A DNA stretch of 64,000 nt from Lysobacteraceae bacterium. Lineage in GTDB: Bacteria; Pseudomonadota; Gammaproteobacteria; Xanthomonadales; Xanthomonadaceae. The translations under genes and the position numbers were made by a program. Location: positions 124,001-188,000 of the forward strand of contig JAEUPQ010000015.1 in assembly GCA_016789405.1 (NCBI GenBank), written 5' to 3'. The first letter of the stretch is position 1. Every line of letters starts with the position of its first letter. The notes below the pieces were generated by a model, which searched no databases, had not been told where the DNA came from, and worked only from the letters and a program-made list of their open reading frames with translations. Positions 44,175-52,741 of this stretch are shown in pieces.

Positions 44175-45578
44175 TCAGAGCACCTCGGACGCGTAGTCCG
44201 CAAGGCGCGAACGTTCGCCGCGCTTGAGCGTGATGTGCGCGCTGTGCGCCCAGCCCTTGAAGCGATCGACGGCGTAGGTCAGGCCGGAGGTGGTTTCGGT
44301 CAGGTAGGGCGTGTCGATCTGCTCGACATTGCCCAGGCAGACGATCTTGGTGCCCGGGCCCGCACGGGTGATCAGCGTCTTCATCTGCTTCGGCGTGAGA
44401 TTCTGGGCCTCGTCGAGGATCAGCCAGCGCGTGAGGAAGGTGCGGCCACGCATGAAGTTCAGCGAGCGGATCTTGATGCGCGAGGCCAGCAGGTCGTTGG
44501 TCGCCGCGCGCCCCCAGCTGCCGCCGTCCTGGGTGTTGGGCATCAGCACTTCGAGGTTGTCGGTCAGCGCGCCCATCCACGGCGTCATCTTTTCTTCTTC
44601 GGTGCCCGGCAGGAATCCGATGTCCTCGCCGACGCTGACCGTCGCGCGGGTCATGATGATCTCGCGGTATCGCTGCTGGTCCATCGTCTGCGCCAGGCCC
44701 GCAGCCAGCGCCAGCAGCGTCTTGCCGGTGCCGGCGGTGCCGAGCAGGGTGACGAAATCGATCTCCGGGTCCATCAGCGCGTTCAGCGCGAAATTCTGCT
44801 CGCGGTTGCGCGCGGCGATGCCCCACACCGCATGCTGGTGGCTGCGGTAGTCGTCGACGATCTGCAGCGTGACCCTGTCGCCGTCGATGCGCGCGACGCG
44901 CATCTCGGTGTCGGCGTCGCCGGGCAGGTACAGGAACTGGTTCGGATACCACTCGTCGTCCTGACCACGCAGGATCTCGTAGAAGGTGCGGCCCTTCTCG
45001 GTCCACGAGCGCAGATCCTTCGCATAGCGCGACCAGAAATCCTCCGGCAGCGCGGTGGAACCGGTGTACAGCAGGCTGAAATCGTCCAGCGCGCGGTCGT
45101 TCTCGTAGTCCTCCGACGCAATGCCCGCGATCGAGGCCTTGATGCGCAGGTTGATGTCCTTCGACACGAACACGACCGGCACGCCGGGTTCGGTTTCGCG
45201 CAGGTGCAGGATCGCGCCGAGGATCTGGTTGTCCGGCATGACCGCGCCGAACCGCTTCGCCGAATCGAAGCTGCTGGTCTGGAAGCGCAGCTTGCCGATG
45301 CTTTCGGCTGCACGCAGTTGCAGTCCCTTCGGACGAGCGAGCGTCAGGCCGCTGGAAATCTTGTCGGTGCCCTGGCCTTCGATCAGTTCGTTGAGGAAGC
45401 GGCTGACCTGGCGCGCGTTGCGGCTGGCTTCGGACGTGCCCTTCTTGGCGTTGTCGAGTTCCTCGATCACCTGCATCGGCAGGTAGACGTCGTGCTCCTC
45501 GAACTTGAACAACGCAGTCGGGTCGTGCATCAGCACGTTGGTGTCGAGGACGTAGATGCGCTTGCCTTTGGTCATCAT
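44175..45578 (-). CDS. PhoH2-type protein: PIN RNase plus PhoH ATPase
   Basis: This 467-residue protein joins an N-terminal PIN domain (YVLDTNVLMHDP at the start, acidic residues at EELDNA and DNQILG) to a C-terminal PhoH ATPase. The ATPase has Walker A GTAGTGKT, Walker B LILDEAQN and the conserved LPGTEEEKM. PhoH2 proteins in other bacteria unwind and cut RNA. The start is one of two adjacent ATGs (45578 or 45575). Confidence 0.92.
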   Translation of the reverse strand: MMTKGKRIYVLDTNVLMHDPTALFKFEEHDVYLPMQVIEELDNAKKGTSEASRNARQVSRFLNELIEGQGTDKISSGLTLARPKGLQLRAAESIGKLRFQTSSFDSAKRFGAVMPDNQILGAILHLRETEPGVPVVFVSKDINLRIKASIAGIASEDYENDRALDDFSLLYTGSTALPEDFWSRYAKDLRSWTEKGRTFYEILRGQDDEWYPNQFLYLPGDADTEMRVARIDGDRVTLQIVDDYRSHQHAVWGIAARNREQNFALNALMDPEIDFVTLLGTAGTGKTLLALAAGLAQTMDQQRYREIIMTRATVSVGEDIGFLPGTEEEKMTPWMGALTDNLEVLMPNTQDGGSWGRAATNDLLASRIKIRSLNFMRGRTFLTRWLILDEAQNLTPKQMKTLITRAGPGTKIVCLGNVEQIDTPYLTETTSGLTYAVDRFKGWAHSAHITLKRGERSRLADYASEVL

Positions 45579-45699
45579 GCGGTCTTTTTGCCGATGGCGG
45601 GGAAAGAGGGGGAGTGGTGCCGCGCGTCGATCCGCGGGCAGCACAAGGCCACCGCAACCCGCAGGGCGGGGCGGTGGCGGGAGGGTGGAAATGCAGGGA

Positions 45700-46188
45700 T
45701 CACTGCGACCGGGCTGCCTTCAATGCGTCGAGTACGGCCTGTGCGTGGCCGGCGACCTTCACGCCGCGCCACTCGGCCGCCAGCGTGCCGCCGGGCGCGA
45801 TGAGGAAGGTGCTGCGGACGATGCCCAGCACCTTCTTGCCGTACATGTTCTTTTCGTGGATCACGTCGAACGCCGTGCACAGGGCTTCGTCGCCGTCGCT
45901 GACGAGGTTGAAGGCGAACCCCTGCTTGGCGCAGAAGTTCTGGTGGGACTTGATCGAATCGCGCGACACGCCGAGCACGTCGCAGTCGAGCTTCGCGAAC
46001 TTCGGGAGCAGCGCATTGAACTCCAGGCCTTCGGTGGTGCAGCCGGGCGTGGAGTCCTTCGGATAGAAGTACAGGACGACCCAGCGCTCGGCGCAGTCGG
46101 CCAGCGTGGCGGTGCTGCCGTCGGACAATGCCAGCGGGAGCTTCAGGGTCGACTTCGGCAGCGGTTTTCCGAGCTTTAGGGCCGTCAT
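45700..46188 (-). CDS. bcp: Thiol peroxidase/peroxiredoxin Bcp (PrxQ)
   Basis: Bcp reduces hydroperoxides with thioredoxin. The 162-residue protein has the peroxidatic Cys50 in TPGCTTE and a second Cys86 in NFCAKQG. That 36-residue spacing matches the Xylella Bcp pair known to form the resolving disulfide, whereas the short CxxxxC of E. coli Bcp is absent. It follows gcvR by 2 nt, the same neighbour as in E. coli. Confidence 0.93.
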   Translation of the reverse strand: MTALKLGKPLPKSTLKLPLALSDGSTATLADCAERWVVLYFYPKDSTPGCTTEGLEFNALLPKFAKLDCDVLGVSRDSIKSHQNFCAKQGFAFNLVSDGDEALCTAFDVIHEKNMYGKKVLGIVRSTFLIAPGGTLAAEWRGVKVAGHAQAVLDALKAARSQ

Positions 46189-46190
46189 CG

Positions 46191-46802
46191 TCAGAACTTC
46201 ATGGGGTCCATGATGGCGTCGAGGTTCAGGTGGTCGCAGAACTCGAGGAAGTCATCGCGCAGGCCGGCGATGTGCATGTCGGCCGGCACGCCGATGGTGA
46301 GCTGGGCGGAGAACATTTCCGCACCGGTCTGCATCGCGCGGTAGCGCGCGCAGTGCAGGCTTTCGATGGTGATGCCCTGGCGATCGAAGAAATCCGCCAG
46401 TTGGTACAGCACGCCGGGCTTGTCGGCGGCGACCACCTCGACCACGTACGGCAGCAGGTTGGACTGCAGCGGCTTGGGGCCGGTGCGGTACCACATGAGC
46501 TTGAGGCCTTCCTCGCGCTCCAGCCGGCCGAGCATGGCTTCCAGCTTGGCGATCGCGTCCCAGGGCCCGATCGCCAACGCGGTCACCGAGACGTCCCGGC
46601 CAACGGTGGACAGGCGGGCGTCGACGAGATTGCAGCCGCTGTCCGCGATCCGCCGGGTCACCGACAGCAGCGGCGACTGCGGATGCGTCGTGTAGGCGTT
46701 GATCAGCAGGTAATTCTCGTTCGGCGCGGGCCGGGAGACTGTGGAAGGTTCGCTCAAAGTGGAGTCCGCCAAGGGGCGTGAAGTGGAGACAGGCGCGTCC
46801 AT
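46191..46802 (-). CDS. gcvR: Glycine cleavage system regulator GcvR-like ACT protein
   Basis: This is a 203-residue protein with two ACT domains (YLLINAYTTHPQSPLLSVTRRIADSGCNL and VVEVVAADKPGVLYQLADFF). In E. coli GcvR represses the glycine cleavage operon through GcvA. The start is uncertain: ATG 46802 is used, but the first ~25 residues are Ser/Thr/Pro-rich and weakly conserved. It is divergent from dapA and followed by bcp, conserved synteny that supports the call. Confidence 0.85.
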   Translation of the reverse strand: MDAPVSTSRPLADSTLSEPSTVSRPAPNENYLLINAYTTHPQSPLLSVTRRIADSGCNLVDARLSTVGRDVSVTALAIGPWDAIAKLEAMLGRLEREEGLKLMWYRTGPKPLQSNLLPYVVEVVAADKPGVLYQLADFFDRQGITIESLHCARYRAMQTGAEMFSAQLTIGVPADMHIAGLRDDFLEFCDHLNLDAIMDPMKF

Positions 46803-47151
46803 GGGTCGCTGTCGCGAGGCATCCGGATGCTCGGTCAGGATACTGGTCGGTGGTTTCAAGCCGCAAGGGAAACCTCGGAATGCCTTGCCGACCCTCGGTC
46901 ATGACCCGGTTTGCAGGTCGATTCGCCATGCAAGTGCTTGATTCGGAGAGGGCCGGGTCCGCAAGTCGAGCGTTTGTCCGGTGCGGACGCTGGTGGTGGA
47001 GGATGGAGTGTTCAGTCCTTCCCAAGTAACATCGCGTCCCGGTGCGGATTCCGGCCGATGGCCCGCCACACCGTGCATTCCAACCCGCGTTCGACCTGCA
47101 AGTCCCGACCCACGACCCGCATTCCCACCCCACGTTCCCCAAGGCATTCGC
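46803..47151. other. Intergenic region between gcvR and dapA
   Basis: This 349-nt divergent gap has no gene I can support. GC is lower than in the genes near 46900-46940. Reading frames across it look like upstream extensions of the neighbours. No clear promoter pair or riboswitch-like fold was seen. Confidence 0.4.
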
Positions 47152-48054
47152 GTGCATTTGTCCGGCAGTATCACTGCGCTGGCGACGCCGTTCACGGCGG
47201 CCGGCCCTCTCGATGGCGACATCGACTTCGACGCCTGGGAGCGCCTGCTGCGCGCCCAGATCGCTTCCGGAACCCAGGCCATTGTCGTTGCCGGCTCGAC
47301 CGGCGAGGCCAACGCCCTGTCCGATGACGAATACGAGGCGCTGCTGCGCCGCGCCGTGGAGATCGTGGGCAAACGCATCCCGGTGCTCGCGGGCACCGGG
47401 CTCTCGAACACCGCCAAGACCATCGAGCTGACCCGCCGTGCCGCCGCATGCGGCGCAGATGCCGCGCTCGTGGTCACGCCGCCGTACGTGCGCCCGACCC
47501 AGGGCGGCCTGGTCGCCCATTACCGCGCGGTCGCCGACGACGGCGCGCTGCCGGTCGTCCTCTACAACGTGCCCGGCCGTACCGGCTGCGACATGTTGCC
47601 GGCCACGGTCGCGCAGCTGGTCGACCACCCGCGCATCGTCGCGATCAAGGAAGCCCGCGCCGAACCCGAGCGCATGGCCGAACTCCTGGCCCTGAAAAGC
47701 CCGTCCTTCGCCGTGCTGTCGGGCGACGATCCGACCGCGACCCGTGCGATGCTCGCGGGCGCCGACGGCGTCGTTTCGGTGGCGTCCAACGCCATCCCCG
47801 CGTCGATGCGCCGCCTCTGCGATCTTGCCCGTGGCGGTCGCCGCGACGAGGCGCTGGCGCTCGATGCAGAGCTGCAGCCGGTGTTCGATTTCATGGGCGT
47901 CGAGCCGAACCCGATCCCTCTGAAGGCCGTGCTGGCGCGCCAGGGCGTCGGCCACGGCCTGCGGCTGCCGTTGACCATGCTGTCGTCCTCCCATGACGAT
48001 GCAGCCGATCGCATCGTCGCCCGCATCGCCGAACTGGAGTCGCGTCCGGCCTGA
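47152..48054 (+). CDS. dapA: 4-hydroxy-tetrahydrodipicolinate synthase
   Basis: DapA condenses pyruvate with aspartate semialdehyde, the branch-point reaction to diaminopimelate and lysine. The 300-residue TIM-barrel protein has AGSTGE (48-53, with Thr50), TPPYVRP, Tyr138 in YNVPGRTG and the Schiff-base Lys166 in IKEA. The start is GTG 47152 with AAGG 7 nt upstream. It feeds the pathway whose first and last steps are the LysAC fusion 29 kb away. A BamC-like gene follows, as in E. coli. Confidence 0.94.
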   Translation: MHLSGSITALATPFTAAGPLDGDIDFDAWERLLRAQIASGTQAIVVAGSTGEANALSDDEYEALLRRAVEIVGKRIPVLAGTGLSNTAKTIELTRRAAACGADAALVVTPPYVRPTQGGLVAHYRAVADDGALPVVLYNVPGRTGCDMLPATVAQLVDHPRIVAIKEARAEPERMAELLALKSPSFAVLSGDDPTATRAMLAGADGVVSVASNAIPASMRRLCDLARGGRRDEALALDAELQPVFDFMGVEPNPIPLKAVLARQGVGHGLRLPLTMLSSSHDDAADRIVARIAELESRPA

Positions 48055-48119
48055 GCCGGGCGCGTTGCACCGAGTCTTCCGGGCGGCCTCGCCCGAACCG
48101 TTTTTCACCAGGAGTTGCC

Positions 48120-48656
48120 ATGTTCCCGATCCGCAGTGTCCGTCTCCGCCTCGCCCTGTCCCGCGCCACGACGGTCGCCCTGATCGCTGCGATGTCCATT
48201 GCCGTGCTCGGCGCGTCGGGCTGCAAGTGGTTCCGCAAGGACAAGTACTACGCTCAGGACGAAAGCCAGCGTCCGCTGGAATTCCCGCCCGCGTTCGACC
48301 AGGCCGAAGCCGAGCGTGCCGCCAATGCCTCCTCCGGCTCGGTCAGCCGTTCCTCGCTGACGGCCGCCGGCACCACCGCGCGCGCGCTGGGCTTCAATGT
48401 CGCCGGCGACCGTGCCTCGGTCTTCGCCAGGGTGGGCGACGCCCTGGCCGCGATCCCCGGCCTGACCGTGGCCAGCCGCGCCCAGCTGCTGGGTGCCTAT
48501 GACGTCGACTACCAGGGCCAGAAGTTCCTGATCCGCGTCAGCGAAAGCGGCAACGGCAGCACGGTCACGGCGGTCGATCCGCGCGGCGTGCCGGCCGACA
48601 ACGATGCGGCGTCGAAGGTGATCGCATCGCTGAAGGCGGCGCTGGGCGGCAATTGA
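48120..48656 (+). CDS. BamC-like lipoprotein (short)
   Basis: This 178-residue lipoprotein has the lipobox LGASGC (Cys35), a basic KWFRKDKYY, and a Pro-rich segment RPLEFPPAFD like the BamC N-terminal lasso that contacts BamD. A small helix-grip-like C-terminal domain follows. The place directly after dapA is that of bamC/nlpB in E. coli. The chain is much shorter than E. coli BamC (about 340 aa), so only one C-terminal domain seems present. Call it BamC-like. Confidence 0.68.
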   Translation: MFPIRSVRLRLALSRATTVALIAAMSIAVLGASGCKWFRKDKYYAQDESQRPLEFPPAFDQAEAERAANASSGSVSRSSLTAAGTTARALGFNVAGDRASVFARVGDALAAIPGLTVASRAQLLGAYDVDYQGQKFLIRVSESGNGSTVTAVDPRGVPADNDAASKVIASLKAALGGN

Positions 48657-48696
48657 TCGAGTCCTGCCGATCGAGTCCGCCCGATCGAGTCTGCAC
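48655..48696. repeat. Three 14-bp tandem repeats
   Basis: Three copies with period 14 start at 48655, 48669 and 48683, each beginning GATCGAGTC. The array starts at the stop codon of the BamC-like gene and lies upstream of the terminator. The origin is probably slippage; it may vary in copy number between strains. Confidence 0.75.
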
Positions 48697-48707
48697 TGTG
48701 TCATCAC

Positions 48708-48731
48708 GACGGCCCGCGCGAGCGGGCCGTC
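48708..48731 (+). terminator. Terminator after the BamC-like gene
   Basis: A 10-bp stem (48708-48717 with 48722-48731) with a GCGA tetraloop is followed by TTCGTTTCG. The T-tract is short, so efficiency is uncertain. Confidence 0.65.
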
Positions 48732-48822
48732 TTCGTTTCGAGCCGGCTCGCCGGATGCGGGTTTTCCGCGGATGGCGATTCGGTGAAGATGGCAGGCCCA
48801 TTTGTTCGTCCAGGACACCCGC

Positions 48823-50073
48823 ATGACCCATGACCCCGCGTTGCAGCCGATCGCGGTCGGTGATCGCATCGAAACGATGGACGTGCTGCGAGGGTGGGCG
48901 CTGCTGGGCATCCTGCTGATGAACATCGAGGCCTTCGTCGGCCCGATGATGGCCGCGATCACCGGCCTCGATCCCGCGCTCACCGGGGCCGATCGCATCG
49001 CCGATGCCGCGATCTACATCCTGGTGCAGGGCAAGTTCTACCTGCTGTTCTCGCTGCTCTTCGGCATGGGATTCGCCGTGATGATGGCCCGCGCAGAAGC
49101 GACGGGCCGCCCCTTCGTGGCGCTGTACCTGCGGCGCACGTTCGCGCTGCTGGCGATCGGCCTGGTGCACCTCATCGTGATCTGGTCGGGCGACATCCTC
49201 ACCGTCTACGCACTGATCGCGCTTGCGATGCTGGTGCTGTTCCGGCACGTGCCCACGGCTTACCTGCCGTGGTGTGCGCTGGGTTTCCACGCGATGGCAT
49301 GGCTGTTCTCGGCCGGGCCGCTGCTGCTCGGAGCGATGGCGCGACTGGCGCCCGGGGCCGCGGACGGCATGGACAAGATCATGCAGGCCGAGGCGGCGAG
49401 CATGCAGGCGCAGATCGCGGCCGAACGCGTCGTCCTCGGCTCGGGCACGTTCCTCGAAGCGCTTGCGCATCGTGCGGCCGAGGCGCCGACGATGCTGTTC
49501 TTCCTGCTGTTCGCCGGCGGCCAGATCCTGGGCATGTTCCTGCTGGGCATGTGGTTCGTGCGCAGCGGTGCCATCGCGGAGCCCGCGCGCTTCCCGCGCC
49601 TGTACGCGTGGCTGCGCTGGTGCGCGCTGCCGGTCGGGCTTGCGATGACCCTCGTTTCGTTCAGGCTGATGCCGACCGCCGAGTACACCGTGGTCACGTT
49701 CGCCAACGGCTTCGCGACCCTGCTGGTGATGGTCGGTGCCTTGCTGATGTGCCTGGGTTACCTCGCCTGGATCCAGAAGGGCCTCGCCACGTCGCTGGCG
49801 CCGGTGTTGCGCGCAGTGGCGCCCGCGGGCCGCATGGCGCTGACCAACTACCTGATGCAGTCGGTCATCTGCACCCTGCTGTTCTACAACTACGGCCTGG
49901 GCTACTTCGACCAGTTGCCGCGGGCCTGGCAGGTGCCGTTCGTGCTCGTTCTGTTCGCGTTGCAGGTCATGGCCAGTCGATGGTGGATGGCGCGATTCCG
50001 CTTCGGACCGATGGAATGGCTGTGGCGCGCCGCGACCTATCTGAACTGGCCTGCGATGCGGCGCGCGGATTGA
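48823..50073 (+). CDS. DUF418 family membrane protein
   Basis: This is a 416-residue membrane protein with about ten helices. The N-terminal RIETMDVLRGWALLGILLMNI is the DUF418 start, KFYLLFSLLFGMGFAVMMAR follows, and the C-terminal half has GRMALTNYLMQSVICTLLFYNYGLG, also typical. The family is related to acyltransferase-3 membrane proteins; its function is unknown. ATG 48823 begins MTHDPAL. Confidence 0.83.
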   Translation: MTHDPALQPIAVGDRIETMDVLRGWALLGILLMNIEAFVGPMMAAITGLDPALTGADRIADAAIYILVQGKFYLLFSLLFGMGFAVMMARAEATGRPFVALYLRRTFALLAIGLVHLIVIWSGDILTVYALIALAMLVLFRHVPTAYLPWCALGFHAMAWLFSAGPLLLGAMARLAPGAADGMDKIMQAEAASMQAQIAAERVVLGSGTFLEALAHRAAEAPTMLFFLLFAGGQILGMFLLGMWFVRSGAIAEPARFPRLYAWLRWCALPVGLAMTLVSFRLMPTAEYTVVTFANGFATLLVMVGALLMCLGYLAWIQKGLATSLAPVLRAVAPAGRMALTNYLMQSVICTLLFYNYGLGYFDQLPRAWQVPFVLVLFALQVMASRWWMARFRFGPMEWLWRAATYLNWPAMRRAD

Positions 50074-50135
50074 ATCGGCCAGTTCGTGGTTGAATGCCCG
50101 TCAACGGGCGCGAGCGGCAGGGTGGAAGAGGAGCG

Positions 50136-51389
50136 ATGGCGGAATACGACGTACTGGTGATCGGCGGTGGTGTCAGCGGCCTGACCGCTGCGCTGGCCTT
50201 GCTGGAAAGCGGGCGCGCGGTCCGCCTGATCGAATCGCGCACCATCGGCAGCGGCGCCTCGCATGGCAACTGCGGCACCATCACGCCCAGCCACGCACCG
50301 CCGCTGGCCGCGCCCGGCACGGTGTTCAAGGCCCTGAAGTGGGCGCTCACGCCCGATGCACCGCTCTACATCCCGCCGCGCTACGACCCGCTGCTGTGGC
50401 GCTGGCTGCTCGGTTTCTCGAAGCGCTGCAACCTCCGCGACTGGGAAGCCAGTGCGCGCGGCAAGCACGCCTTGCTCGACGACTCGCGCCGCCGCCTCGG
50501 CGACTGGATCGCGCGTTACGGTCTCGACTGCGAATTCGTCGAATCCGGCGAGGATTACGTCTTCCGCAATCCGCGCGCCTTCGCGCACGGCCAGCGCGAA
50601 ATCCCGCTGCTGCGCGAACTGGGCGTGTCGGTGGACGTGATCGATGGCGCACGGCTCGAAGCCGAAGAACCCGCGCTGAAGCCCGGCGTTGCCGGCGCGC
50701 TGCGTTTTTCCGGCGACGCCGCATTGCGTCCCGACCGCTATCTCGCCGAACTGGCGCGCGCCATCCGCGAACGCGGCGGCGAGATCGTCGAACACTGTTC
50801 GTTGCACAGCCTGCGCGAAGACCGCGAGGGCGTGATCGCCTACACCGACCATGACGCCATGCGCGCACGCAACGCCGTGTTCGCGCTCGGCGCGTGGAGC
50901 GCGCAATCCGCCGATGCCATGGGTCTGCCATGGCTGAAGCGCATCATCCAGCCGGGCAAGGGGTATTCGATCACCTACAGCGCGCCGACGCGGGTGCCGA
51001 AGCGCCCGCTGGTGCTGCGCGAGCGCTCGGTCTGCGTCACGGCCTGGGGCAGCGGTTATCGCCTCGGCAGCACGATGGAGTTCTCCGGTTTCGACGACAC
51101 GCTCAATGCCCGCCGCCTCGGCGCGCTGGAGCGCGGCGCGCGCGAATACCTGCACGAACCGGTCGGCCCCGAGGTTCGCGAGAAATGGTTCGGGTGGCGG
51201 CCGATGAGTCGCGACGACATGCCGCTGATCGGTCGTGCGCCGGGCATGCGCAGGGTCTGGATGAATACCGGTCACGGCATGATGGGCGTCGGCATGAGCT
51301 GCGGCAGCGCGCAATTGCTTGCAGACCTGATGGCGGCACGCGCGCCGGCGATCGATCCCGCGCCGTATCGGCCGGAGCGTTTCGTGTGA
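50136..51389 (+). CDS. FAD-dependent D-amino-acid dehydrogenase-like oxidoreductase
   Basis: This is a 417-residue DAO-fold flavoprotein. VLVIGGGVSGLTAALALLE binds FAD, SGASHGNCG with SHAPPLAAPG is the pattern of D-amino-acid and hydroxyproline dehydrogenases, and MNTGHGMMGVGMSCGSAQLLADL closes the C-terminus. It should oxidise a D-amino acid or cyclic imino acid; the substrate is unresolved. GAAGAGGAG lies just upstream of ATG 50136. Its stop overlaps the gor start (GTGA). Confidence 0.85.
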   Translation: MAEYDVLVIGGGVSGLTAALALLESGRAVRLIESRTIGSGASHGNCGTITPSHAPPLAAPGTVFKALKWALTPDAPLYIPPRYDPLLWRWLLGFSKRCNLRDWEASARGKHALLDDSRRRLGDWIARYGLDCEFVESGEDYVFRNPRAFAHGQREIPLLRELGVSVDVIDGARLEAEEPALKPGVAGALRFSGDAALRPDRYLAELARAIRERGGEIVEHCSLHSLREDREGVIAYTDHDAMRARNAVFALGAWSAQSADAMGLPWLKRIIQPGKGYSITYSAPTRVPKRPLVLRERSVCVTAWGSGYRLGSTMEFSGFDDTLNARRLGALERGAREYLHEPVGPEVREKWFGWRPMSRDDMPLIGRAPGMRRVWMNTGHGMMGVGMSCGSAQLLADLMAARAPAIDPAPYRPERFV

Positions 51390-52741
51390 CCGCGCCGCAG
51401 CGTCGATTCGACCTCGTGGTGATCGGCGGCGGGTCCGGCGGCCTTGCGGCGGCCTTCCGCGCTGCGTCGCACGGCGCGCGAGTCGCGCTGTGCGAACCCG
51501 CGCTGCTCGGCGGCACCTGCGTCAACGTCGGCTGCGTGCCGAAGAAGGCGATGTGGCTTGCAGCCGATCTGGCCGATCGCCTGCGCCTGGCGAAGCCGCT
51601 GGGCTTCGACGTCCCGTCACCCGCGCTCGACTGGCCCAAGTTCCTCGCGCATCGCCAGCGTTACATCGACGGCATCCATGCGGCCTATCGCCGCAAGCTC
51701 GACGAACACGGCATCACAGTTGTCCCGGCGCGCGCGCGATTGCTCGACGCGCACAGCGTCGCCTGCGATAGCGGCGAAGTCCTGCAGGCCGAGTACGTGG
51801 TGATCGCCACCGGAGGCCGACCGCGCCGTCCCGACGTGCCCGGCGCCGAACTCGGCGGCATGTCCGACGACGTGTTCGAATGGACTGCGCCACCGCCGCG
51901 CCTGGCCATCGTCGGCGGCGGCTACATTGCGGTCGAATTCGCCGGCGTGCTGCAGGCATTGGGTAGCCAGGTCGAACTGTTCGTGCGCGGCACGCGGCTG
52001 CTCGACGGCTTCGATGCCGAACTCGCCGCACGACTGGCCGACGATTACCGTCAATCCGGCATGCGCCTGCATTTCGGTCACCGGCTTGCCGCCGTGGAAC
52101 CCGATGATGAAGGCATCCGCCTGCGCGACGAAACCGGTGCTACCAGCGATCGCTTCGACGCATTGCTCTTCGCCACCGGCCGCACCCCGAACAGCGACGA
52201 TCTCGGCCTCGACGCTGCAGGCGTGGCGCGCGACGAACGCGGCCGCATCGTGGTCGATGCCTTCAACGCGACGAACGTCGACGGCGTGTTCGCGGTCGGC
52301 GACATCACCACCGATCCCGCACTGACGCCGGTTGCCATCGCCGCTGCGCGGCGCGCGATGGACCGTGTGTTCGGCGACGGTGCGCGTGCGCTCGATCGCG
52401 AGTTGGTGCCGACCGTCGTGTTCTCGAAGCCGCCGCTGGCGCGCGTCGGTCTCGACGAAGCGGAAGCGCGTGCGCGACACGGAGACGCGGTGCATGTCTA
52501 TCGCGCCGATTTCCGGCCGATGCTGCACGCGCTGGCAGAATCGCCGCGCCGCAGTCTGTTCAAGCTGGTCTGCGTCGGCGAGGAACGGCGCGTGGTCGGC
52601 CTCCATCTGCTGGGCGAGGGCGCAGACGAGATCCTGCAGGGCTTCGCGGTCGCTGTGAAACTCGGCGCCACGCTCGACGACCTGCACGACACCGTCGCGA
52701 TCCATCCCACCAGCGCCGAGGAAGTGGTGCTGATGCGCTGA
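51386..52741 (+). CDS. gor: Glutathione-disulfide reductase
   Basis: Gor reduces glutathione disulfide with NADPH. The 451-residue flavoprotein has VVIGGGSGGLAAA (FAD), the redox pair Cys45/Cys50 in GGTCVNVGCVPKK, an NADPH site with VGGGYIAVEFAGVLQALG and the C-terminal HPTSAEE bearing the proton-relay His. It starts at GTG 51386 over the upstream stop and ends over the next start (TGATG), so it is translated with both neighbours. Confidence 0.93.
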   Translation: MTAPQRRFDLVVIGGGSGGLAAAFRAASHGARVALCEPALLGGTCVNVGCVPKKAMWLAADLADRLRLAKPLGFDVPSPALDWPKFLAHRQRYIDGIHAAYRRKLDEHGITVVPARARLLDAHSVACDSGEVLQAEYVVIATGGRPRRPDVPGAELGGMSDDVFEWTAPPPRLAIVGGGYIAVEFAGVLQALGSQVELFVRGTRLLDGFDAELAARLADDYRQSGMRLHFGHRLAAVEPDDEGIRLRDETGATSDRFDALLFATGRTPNSDDLGLDAAGVARDERGRIVVDAFNATNVDGVFAVGDITTDPALTPVAIAAARRAMDRVFGDGARALDRELVPTVVFSKPPLARVGLDEAEARARHGDAVHVYRADFRPMLHALAESPRRSLFKLVCVGEERRVVGLHLLGEGADEILQGFAVAVKLGATLDDLHDTVAIHPTSAEEVVLMR

